A DNA stretch of 17,743 nt from Burkholderiales bacterium (GTDB taxonomy: Bacteria; Pseudomonadota; Gammaproteobacteria; Burkholderiales; Usitatibacteraceae), in NCBI GenBank assembly GCA_017880705.1, contig JADGRS010000014.1:1-17743 (forward strand), written 5' to 3'. Positions 9,901 through 17,743 of the stretch are shown piece after piece (positions within the stretch are counted from its first letter, which is position 1; every line of letters begins with the position of its first letter). The position numbers and the translations under genes were made by a program. The notes beneath the pieces are model-generated. The model saw nothing but the letters and a program-made list of their open reading frames with translations. It did no database searches and was not told the origin of the DNA.

Positions 9901-11567
9901 CGCCGGGCTTTCGCCTTCGCCTCGGCCGCGAGCGTCTTGTTGATGTGCCACTGCTGCAGGATCGACAGCAGGTTCTGGCAGACCCAGTAAAGCACCAGCC
10001 CCGCGGGAAAGAACAGGAAGAAGACGCTGAACATGATCGGCATCATGAGCATCACCTTCGCCTGCACCGGATCGGCCGGCTGCGGATTGAGCCTCGTCTG
10101 CACAAACATGGATATCGCGTAGATCACCGGTAGGATGAAAAAAGGATCCGGGGCCGACAGATCGTGGATCCAGCCGAGCCACGGCGCGTGGCGAAGCTCG
10201 ATCGAGGCGAGAAGTACCCAGTAGAGCGCGATGAAGACCGGGATCTGCACCACGATCGGAAGGCACCCACCGAGCGGATTGATCTTTTCCGTGCGATAGA
10301 GCTCCATCATCGCCGTGTTCAGCTTCTGCCGGTCCTCCCCGTAGAGCTGCTTCAGCTTCTCCATCTTGGGCCCGAGAACCTTCATCTGCGCCATCGACCG
10401 ACCCGCCTTGGCGTTCAGCGGATAGAAGACGAGCTTGATGACGATGGTGAGGATGATGATCGACCAGCCCCAGTTGCCGACGATGCCGTGGATCCACTTC
10501 AGAAACCAGAAGAGCGGCGCGGCGAGGACGTAAAGCCATCCGTAATCGACCGCGAGCTTGAGTCCCGGCGCGACTTTCTCGAGCGTTTCGGTTTCCTGGG
10601 GTCCAATGTAGACCGGCACGTCGACCGACGCGCTCGCACCTGGCGCGATGGCGCCGACCGGGATCACGACGCCAGCGGTGTAGAGGTTGTCGCCGACCTT
10701 GTTGGTGAAGTACTCGCGCTCGGTGCCTTCCTTCGGAAGCCACGCGGACACGAAGTAATGCTGGATGATGCCGATCCAGCCGTCCTTCGCCTTCTTCGCG
10801 TGAGACTGGCTGCCTTTGGCGATGTCCTTGAAGTCGACCTTGTGGAATTTCGCTTCATCGGTATAGACCGCAGGGCCCGTGAACGTCGTCACGCCCGCGA
10901 ACGCGCTCGTCTGCGCCGCCTGCTCGCTGGGTGGATTCGCGTCGCGCAGGAACTGGAAATAGGCGAACGGCGCGATCGGCTTGTCCGACCTGTTCGCGAC
11001 ATCGTAAGCGACGTCGATCACGTAGCTGCCGCGATGAAACGTGTATCGCTTGGTCACTTCGGTGCCGTTCGCCTCGCGCGCCTTCAGGCTGACCTCGACG
11101 ATGTCCTTGCCGTCGGTGAGCGCATACGAGCGCTGCGGCGATTCGTATTCGGTCTTGTGGGTCGGTAAGCCCTCGCCCAGCAGCCCCGACTGGGTCACGA
11201 AGTAGTGCTTCGCGTCCGGCTCCATCAGCGTCAGGGGCAGCGAGCGGTCAAGCGCCGAGTACACCTTCCTCATCGTGACGCGATGAATGTCGCCGCCCAC
11301 CGAATTGAGCTCGATATCGAAAAGATCGGTCCTCACCGTTATGGGCTCACCTGTCGTCGCGGCCGGGGCGGCGCTGGGTACCGTCGGGGCCCCTGCGGTC
11401 GCGCCAGGAGGGGCGACAACCGGCGCCGGTGCGGCGCTTGCGGGCAACGCAGGGACGGTGCTCGTCGTGGTAACAGGCTTGGGCGCGTTCTGCTTCTGCC
11501 AGGCCTCCCACAGGAAGAACGCGGAGACGGAGAAGACGATCAGTGCGATGAGGCGTTGCGTATCCAT
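9897..11567 (-). CDS. yidC: Membrane protein insertase YidC
   Basis: YidC inserts and folds inner-membrane proteins, alone or with SecYEG; c subunits of ATP synthase are classic clients. The roughly 556-residue protein has the Gram-negative layout: a first membrane helix at about 4-21, a Pro/Ala-rich linker (about 30-72), a large periplasmic beta domain (about 75-340), then five C-terminal membrane helices. Conserved features include KAGRSMAQM with the groove arginine, EKINPLGGCLP, APWLGWIHDLSAPDP and FPAGLVLYWVCQN, and a basic tail. Two ATGs are adjacent (11570, 11567); I prefer the second, giving the common MDTQR start. It follows yidD by about 15 bases and overlaps the mnmE start by 4 bases. 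Confidence 0.97.
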   Translation of the reverse strand: MDTQRLIALIVFSVSAFFLWEAWQKQNAPKPVTTTSTVPALPASAAPAPVVAPPGATAGAPTVPSAAPAATTGEPITVRTDLFDIELNSVGGDIHRVTMRKVYSALDRSLPLTLMEPDAKHYFVTQSGLLGEGLPTHKTEYESPQRSYALTDGKDIVEVSLKAREANGTEVTKRYTFHRGSYVIDVAYDVANRSDKPIAPFAYFQFLRDANPPSEQAAQTSAFAGVTTFTGPAVYTDEAKFHKVDFKDIAKGSQSHAKKAKDGWIGIIQHYFVSAWLPKEGTEREYFTNKVGDNLYTAGVVIPVGAIAPGASASVDVPVYIGPQETETLEKVAPGLKLAVDYGWLYVLAAPLFWFLKWIHGIVGNWGWSIIILTIVIKLVFYPLNAKAGRSMAQMKVLGPKMEKLKQLYGEDRQKLNTAMMELYRTEKINPLGGCLPIVVQIPVFIALYWVLLASIELRHAPWLGWIHDLSAPDPFFILPVIYAISMFVQTRLNPQPADPVQAKVMLMMPIMFSVFFLFFPAGLVLYWVCQNLLSILQQWHINKTLAAEAKAKARR

Positions 11568-11582
11568 CATGGGGGCGTGTTC

Positions 11583-11792
11583 TCAGGGCACCGGGTCAAA
11601 GCCGCCCCGGTGCCACGGGTGGCATTTGGAAAGACGCCGCATCGCAAGCCACGCTCCGCGAAACGCCCCATGTTCCTCGATTGCCCGAATGGCGTATTCG
11701 GAACAGGTCGGATCGAAGCGACACTGGTTGCCCCACCATGGGCTCAACAGGTATCGGTAGCCACGAATGGCCATGATCAGCAGGTATTTCAT
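11583..11792 (-). CDS. yidD: Membrane protein insertion efficiency factor YidD
   Basis: YidD is a small membrane-associated protein that aids YidC-dependent insertion; the mechanism is not settled. The 69-residue product shows the family pattern: an amphipathic N-terminus ([16 protein letters not shown]), then [11 protein letters not shown] with Cys24 and Cys30, and [14 protein letters not shown] with Cys57. The ATG follows the rnpA stop with no gap (TAGATG), and yidC begins about 15 bases later. This rnpA-yidD-yidC order is one of the best conserved in bacteria. Confidence 0.96.
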   Translation of the reverse strand: MKYLLIMAIRGYRYLLSPWWGNQCRFDPTCSEYAIRAIEEHGAFRGAWLAMRRLSKCHPWHRGGFDPVP

Positions 11793-12164
11793 CTAGCGGG
11801 AGCGATTCTGGACGAGTTGGTCGAAGTGCGCGCGGATTTCGGCAAGAAGCGGACGCGTATTCGCGTCATCGAAGCGCTCGCGCAACATCACAACGCAATC
11901 GAGGCCTGCGAGCTTCAGGCCATGGCGCCGAAAGGCCTCGCGCACAAGCCGCTTCACGCGATTCCTGTCGACCGAGCGCGGCACGAGCTTGCGCGTGAGC
12001 GCGATGCCGAGCCGCGATGAGGCTTCGGTGCGGGCGGGAACCGCATGGATCGTGGAAAAGCGCCCCCGAATCTTGCGCGAGCCGCGCAGCACGCCGCCGA
12101 ACGATCCTTGCGCGCTGAAGCGATGGCGCCGCGAATACCCTTCCTTCCGGGCGCTCCGCGGCAT
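11793..12164 (-). CDS. rnpA: Ribonuclease P protein component
   Basis: This is the protein subunit of RNase P, which assists the catalytic RNA in removing 5' leaders from pre-tRNAs. The 123-residue basic protein (E. coli: 119) contains the family signature RNRVKRLVREAFR at 67-79 and the preceding LGIALTRKLVPRSVDR stretch. The N-terminal dozen residues are variable and Arg-rich. It starts 7 bases after the rpmH stop and its stop abuts the yidD ATG, so it is almost certainly co-transcribed with rpmH. The RNase P RNA gene is not in this window. Confidence 0.96.
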   Translation of the reverse strand: MPRSARKEGYSRRHRFSAQGSFGGVLRGSRKIRGRFSTIHAVPARTEASSRLGIALTRKLVPRSVDRNRVKRLVREAFRRHGLKLAGLDCVVMLRERFDDANTRPLLAEIRAHFDQLVQNRSR

Positions 12165-12171
12165 CGCGACG

Positions 12172-12306
12172 TCAGACGGCGACGCGCTTGCGGCCCTTGG
12201 CGCGGCGCGCGTTGATCACGGCGCGGCCGCTGGCCGTTTTCATGCGGACCCGAAAGCCGTGCGTCTTCTTCCGGTGAGTGTTGGAAGGCTGGAATGTACG
12301 CTTCAT
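12172..12306 (-). CDS. rpmH: 50S ribosomal protein L34
   Basis: L34 is a small, very basic protein of the large ribosomal subunit. The 44-residue product begins [20 protein letters not shown] and ends in [13 protein letters not shown], an unmistakable full-length L34. It is the first gene of the leftward cluster, about 60 bases downstream of the TATAAT promoter at 12372-12400. No strong Shine-Dalgarno is visible before the ATG. It is followed by rnpA after 7 bases. Facing dnaA across the gap is the classic origin arrangement. Confidence 0.98.
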   Translation of the reverse strand: MKRTFQPSNTHRKKTHGFRVRMKTASGRAVINARRAKGRKRVAV

Positions 12307-12371
12307 TGGAGAAATGCCCCTGAATTTGACCGCCCCCGAACTCGAAAACACGCTAGGGCGAAAAGCCTGAA

Positions 12372-12400
12372 ATTATAACGGATTCGCGCCCGACTATCCA
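12372..12400 (-). promoter_or_regulatory. promoter of rpmH-rnpA-yidD-yidC cluster
   Basis: On the minus strand TGGATA (12400-12395), a 17-base spacer and a perfect TATAAT (12377-12372) point at rpmH. The -35 matches the consensus at four of six positions. The predicted leader to the L34 ATG is about 60 bases. The same -35 hexamer and spacing occur in the divergent dnaA promoter. Confidence 0.72.
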
Positions 12401-12412
12401 TCACCGCGGTGA
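12401..12412. repeat. 12-base perfect palindrome between divergent promoters
   Basis: TCACCGCGGTGA is a perfect dyad immediately upstream of the rpmH -35 and about 20 bases upstream of the dnaA -35. Its position suggests an operator or origin-binding element, but I know no factor for it and a chance palindrome is possible. Confidence 0.4.
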
Positions 12413-12431
12413 ATTCGGCCGATAAGATGGC

Positions 12432-12440
12432 TGTGGATAA
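12432..12440 (-). promoter_or_regulatory. DnaA box (perfect 9-mer)
   Basis: TGTGGATAA is the exact reverse complement of the strong DnaA box TTATCCACA. It is the only perfect copy I found in the window. It covers the -35 of the candidate dnaA promoter, so DnaA binding here would be expected to repress its own gene and may also mark part of the origin. The hexamer AGATCT (12466-12471), like E. coli ATP-DnaA sites, lies about 25 bases downstream. Confidence 0.85.
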
Positions 12441-12462
12441 CCGCGCACGATCCAGATAAAAT
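12434..12462 (+). promoter_or_regulatory. candidate dnaA promoter
   Basis: TGGATA (12434-12439), a 17-base spacer and TAAAAT (12457-12462) make a plausible sigma70 promoter, with a leader of about 47 bases to the dnaA ATG. The -35 lies inside the perfect DnaA box. The match is moderate and the call rests on sequence only. Confidence 0.6.
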
Positions 12463-12515
12463 TTCAGATCTTCCGCCCGCACGTTCCCCGTTCCGGACCG
12501 CCCCCAATTTTGCCC

Positions 12516-13844
12516 ATGGACTCGCTTTGGCCGTCGCTCGCCGCCGAACTCAAGAAGGAGTTGCCGGCCCAACAGTACGACACCTGGATCAAGCCCCTCA
12601 GGGCCGAACGCCGGGACGACCAGCTCCTGCTGGTCGCGCCGAACCACCACGTCCTGAAATGGGTCCGCACCAACCTGCTCCCCAAGATCGAATCACGCAT
12701 CGAGCACGTGGCAGGCGGCAGACTGTCGGTAAACCTGGTTCTCGACGAGAAACCCACCGAGAACGAGATCGTCCTGCCCGAGCCGGTCGCGGTGCCGACC
12801 CCGCAGGAGCGCCCCTCGCGCGAGGAACATCGCCTGAATCCCGGCTTCACGTTCACCAATTTCGTGAACGGCAAGGCGAACCAGATCGCTCGAGCCGCCG
12901 CGATACAAGTCGCCGAGAACCCCGGCACCGCCTATAACCCGCTCTTCATCTACGGCGGGACCGGATTGGGCAAGACCCACCTCCTGCAGGCGATCGGCAC
13001 TGAGGTCCTCAAGCGCAATCCGAAGGCCAAAGTTCGCTATATCCACGCCGAACAATTCGTCGCCGATGTCGTGCGCGCCTATCAGCACAAGAGCTTCGAC
13101 TCGCTCAAGCGCTATTACCGGTCCCTCGACCTCTTCCTGATCGACGACGTCCAGTTCTTCGTCGGCAAGTCGCGTTCCCAGGAGGAGTTCTTCTATACGT
13201 TCAACGCACTGTTCGAGGCCCACAAGCAGGTTGCGATCACCAGCGACTGCTTCCCGCGCGAGATGACCGGCATCGAGGATCGCCTCATTTCACGATTCGG
13301 CTGGGGTCTCACCGTCGCGGTCGAGCCGCCGGAGCTCGAGATGCGGGTGGCAATCCTTCTCAAGAAAGCGGAGAACGACGGCGTTCGCCTCGACGAGAAT
13401 GTCGCTTTTTTCATAGCCAAGCACATTCGCTCGAACGTGCGCGAGCTCGAAGGCGCCTTGAAGCGCGTGCTCGCCTATGCGCGGTTCAACAACGCGATGG
13501 TGACCGTGGGCACGGCGCGCGAGGCCCTCAAGGATCTCCTCGCCGTCTTGAACCGGCAAGTTTCGATCGAGAACATCCAGAAGACGGTGGCCGACTACTT
13601 CAAGATCAAGGTGTCGGAGATGTATTCGAAGAAGCGCTTCCGCTCCGTGGCACGGCCACGGCAGGTCGCGATGGCTCTTGCGAAGGAGCTCACGCAGCAA
13701 AGCCTGCCTGAAATCGGAGAGGCTTTCGGCGGCCGCGATCATACGACGGTGCTGCATGCGTGCAGGAAGACGGCCGAGCTTCGCGAGAGCGACCAGGAGT
13801 TCGCCCGAGACTATGCCCAGCTGCAGCAGATACTGTTGGGATGA
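12516..13844 (+). CDS. dnaA: Chromosomal replication initiator protein DnaA
   Basis: DnaA is the AAA+ ATPase that binds oriC, melts it and recruits the helicase. The 442-residue protein has domain I at about 1-75 ([25 protein letters not shown]) and a short Pro/Glu-rich linker (about 76-107). The AAA+ domain follows, with Walker A GGTGLGKT at 147-154 (Lys153) and Walker [11 protein letters not shown] (Asp210, Asp211). The C-terminal DNA-binding domain has the signature [14 protein letters not shown] at 405-418. I chose the ATG at 12516; a TTG two codons earlier is less likely. It is shorter than E. coli DnaA (467), mainly in the linker. It is the first rightward gene, and its promoter overlaps a DnaA box. 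Confidence 0.98.
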   Translation: MDSLWPSLAAELKKELPAQQYDTWIKPLRAERRDDQLLLVAPNHHVLKWVRTNLLPKIESRIEHVAGGRLSVNLVLDEKPTENEIVLPEPVAVPTPQERPSREEHRLNPGFTFTNFVNGKANQIARAAAIQVAENPGTAYNPLFIYGGTGLGKTHLLQAIGTEVLKRNPKAKVRYIHAEQFVADVVRAYQHKSFDSLKRYYRSLDLFLIDDVQFFVGKSRSQEEFFYTFNALFEAHKQVAITSDCFPREMTGIEDRLISRFGWGLTVAVEPPELEMRVAILLKKAENDGVRLDENVAFFIAKHIRSNVRELEGALKRVLAYARFNNAMVTVGTAREALKDLLAVLNRQVSIENIQKTVADYFKIKVSEMYSKKRFRSVARPRQVAMALAKELTQQSLPEIGEAFGGRDHTTVLHACRKTAELRESDQEFARDYAQLQQILLG

Positions 13845-14059
13845 AGGCGCCGGAACTCATGAACAACCTGTGGACTGTTTCGAAATGCGCCGCTTCCCCG
13901 GAAACTGCCCACAGGCTGCGGTTGCTTTGCAGCGTTTTCACCCCCATTTCAAATGAGGGTCAACCCATTGATCGGCTGCGGCATTCTGGAGTTATCCCGC
14001 TCCGGAGCGTCTCCTGTTAGCTGTTAACTGTTCTTTCTTTATAAAGTTAATTAAAGATC
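13845..14059. other. dnaA-dnaN intergenic region, possible part of oriC
   Basis: This 215-base gap has no convincing gene. It contains an inverted pair CCTGTGG (13867-13873) and CCACAGG (13909-13915), each the core of a degenerate DnaA box (three mismatches). A TTATCC half-match (13992-13997) and the 12-base palindrome CGCTCCGGAGCG (13998-14009) follow. An AT-rich run of about 45 bases before dnaN contains CTTTATAAAG (14037-14046) and TTAATTAA (14047-14054). The AT-rich run could be an unwinding element, the dnaN promoter (TATAAA at 14039-14044) or both. No perfect DnaA box is present, so the origin assignment between here and the rpmH-dnaA gap is open. Confidence 0.45.
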
Positions 14060-15163
14060 ATGCTGAAAATCAAAACGACAAACGACAAGCTGTTGGGACC
14101 TCTCCAGCAAGTCACGGGGATCGTCGAGCGACGCCATACGCTACCCATTCTTTCGAATGTCCTGATCACGGCAACGGGCTCGAAGGTCGAGTTCCTCGCG
14201 ACCGATCTCGAGGTGCAGATCACCTCGCACGCCGATCTCGATAATCCCGCTGAAGGCTCGGTTACCGCCGGTGCGCGCAAGCTCTACGACATCCTGCGCT
14301 CGCTTCCCGAGGATGCCGAGGTAACACTCGAGGCCAAGGAAAACCGCATGACGGTTCGCGCTGGCAAGAGCCGCTTCAACCTGCAGACGCTGGCCGCCAC
14401 CGATTTCCCGAAGATGGTCGAGGCGAAGGACGCGTCGAGGACACTGACGCTACCGCAGAAAGCGTTGAAGGATGCGCTGGGGCTGGTGCAGTTCGCCATG
14501 GCTGTGCAGGATATTCGCTATTACCTGAATGGCGTTCTCTTTTCGGTCGATAAGGATGTCTTGCGCGTCGTTGCAACTGACGGTCATCGGCTTTCGTACG
14601 CGAGCGAATCCCTGGGCAGCGATCACGGCTCGGTCGAGGCGATCCTGCCGCGCAAGACCGTGCTCGAGCTAATCAAGCTACTGGCGGACACGGATGACCC
14701 CGTATCCCTGGCGATCGGCTCGAACCAGGCGCGGTTTTCGTTCGGAAACATCGAGATCGTCTCCAAGATCGTCGAAGGCAAGTTTCCCGACTACCAGAAG
14801 GTGATTCCAGCGGCGCACAAGAACCGCGTTTCGTTGGATCGAGCGACCCTCGCGCAATCGCTCAACCGCGCGGCGATACTCTCCAACGAGAAGATTCGCG
14901 GCGTGCGTCTCGTCTTCACGAAGGATGCTCTCTCGATAATTTGCACCAACAACGAGCAGGAGGAGGCCGAGGAAGGGCTTGCCGTGGAGTACGACGGTGA
15001 TCCGCTCGACATCGGCTTCAACATCTCCTACCTGCTTGACGTTCTGAACCACGTCGACTCAGAAACCGTGACCTTCACGATGGGCGACTCGAATTCCAGC
15101 GCGCTCGTGCAGATGCCCGGCAACGACGACTTCAAGTACGTCGTGATGCCGATGCGTATCTGA
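14060..15163 (+). CDS. dnaN: DNA polymerase III beta subunit (sliding clamp)
   Basis: DnaN forms the ring-shaped dimer that encircles DNA and tethers polymerase III and many repair proteins. The 367-residue length (E. coli: 366) covers the three clamp domains. Recognisable parts are the opening LLGPLQQVTGIVERRHTLPI, the domain 1 stretch FLATDLEVQI, KMVEAKD before domain 2, RYYLNGVLF, VATDGHRLSY, FPDYQKVIP at the domain 2/3 border, and the C-terminal YVVMPMRI that helps form the client-binding pocket. It follows dnaA after 215 bases and precedes gyrB by 30 bases. There is no recF between them. Confidence 0.98.
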   Translation: MLKIKTTNDKLLGPLQQVTGIVERRHTLPILSNVLITATGSKVEFLATDLEVQITSHADLDNPAEGSVTAGARKLYDILRSLPEDAEVTLEAKENRMTVRAGKSRFNLQTLAATDFPKMVEAKDASRTLTLPQKALKDALGLVQFAMAVQDIRYYLNGVLFSVDKDVLRVVATDGHRLSYASESLGSDHGSVEAILPRKTVLELIKLLADTDDPVSLAIGSNQARFSFGNIEIVSKIVEGKFPDYQKVIPAAHKNRVSLDRATLAQSLNRAAILSNEKIRGVRLVFTKDALSIICTNNEQEEAEEGLAVEYDGDPLDIGFNISYLLDVLNHVDSETVTFTMGDSNSSALVQMPGNDDFKYVVMPMRI

Positions 15164-17623
<2,460 letters not shown>

Positions 17624-17641
17624 CCGGCGCTGCGCGAACGC

Positions 17642-17743
17642 TTACGCGGCCCGTTTCATCTTGGGCTTGCCGGCTTTCGCGCTTTTGGGCTTCGCCTTGG
17701 GCTTCTTCCCCGACTTCGCGGCGAGCAGCTCGATCGCCTCCTC
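17642..17743 (-). CDS. topA: C-terminal end of a convergent gene, probably DNA topoisomerase I
   Basis: Only the last 33 codons and a TAA stop are in the window; the gene is cut by the right edge. The visible peptide reads EEAIELLAAKSGKKPKAKPK and continues as a Lys/Pro/Ala-rich tail to the end. A TLEEAxELLA-type helix followed by a Lys-rich tail is how many proteobacterial topoisomerase I proteins end, which is the basis for the call. Other proteins with basic tails, such as histone-like or SWIB-type proteins, cannot be excluded. It faces gyrB tail to tail with only 18 bases between the stops, and no hairpin-plus-T-run terminator is visible there. Confidence 0.5.
   Translation of the reverse strand, partial: EEAIELLAAKSGKKPKAKPKSAKAGKPKMKRAA

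Noticed and set aside
9901..10743. 281-codon N-terminal extension of mnmE inside yidC
   Set aside because: YidC is intact in its own frame over this stretch, and the extension is Arg/Gly-rich shadow sequence. Family MnmE starts near 9900.
13841..14020. 59-codon frame starting with an ATGA overlap at the dnaA stop
   Set aside because: The overlap looks gene-like, but the peptide has no recognisable features, no clear ribosome-binding site, and covers origin-type intergenic DNA with palindromes and degenerate DnaA boxes.

Overview
The window is a high-GC bacterial chromosome segment spanning the replication-origin neighbourhood. Gene content and order point to a betaproteobacterium (Burkholderiales/Nitrosomonadales type). 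The evidence is the parA-parB pair lying between rsmG and the atp operon, dnaA-dnaN-gyrB with no recF between dnaN and gyrB, and beta-like protein sequences. The lineage is an inference from gene order and protein character; no database search was possible.

Layout. Leftward genes (minus strand) fill positions 1-12306 and rightward genes fill 12516-17623, so gene polarity flips in the 209-bp rpmH/dnaA gap. Reading leftward from the gap, the first cluster is rpmH, rnpA, yidD, yidC, mnmE, two parS sites, mnmG, rsmG, parA and parB. Its genes are nearly all abutting or overlapping by 1-4 bases. A strong sigma70-type promoter at 4209-4238 then starts the F1Fo ATP synthase operon atpI-B-E-F-H-A, whose remaining genes run off the left edge. 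To the right are dnaA, dnaN and gyrB, followed by the 3' end of a convergent gene, probably topA.

The genes cover replication initiation and processivity (DnaA, sliding clamp), supercoiling (gyrase, probably topoisomerase I), origin segregation (ParA, ParB, parS), the translation machinery (L34, RNase P protein, RsmG, MnmE/MnmG tRNA modification), membrane protein insertion (YidC, YidD) and ATP synthesis. The regulatory signals that can be read are two 14-bp parS palindromes, a perfect DnaA box overlapping the -35 of a candidate dnaA promoter, a divergent rpmH promoter with the same -35 hexamer and spacing, and the atp promoter.

I found no mobile elements, CRISPR arrays, tRNA/rRNA genes or broken genes, and no convincing undescribed system. 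The most useful second-look items are the apparent CTG start of mnmE, the parS pair in the mnmE-mnmG gap, the divergent rpmH/dnaA control region, and the gyrase/topoisomerase I tail-to-tail arrangement. No gene-free stretch exceeds 300 bases. The longest are 13845-14059 and 12307-12515, both described below.
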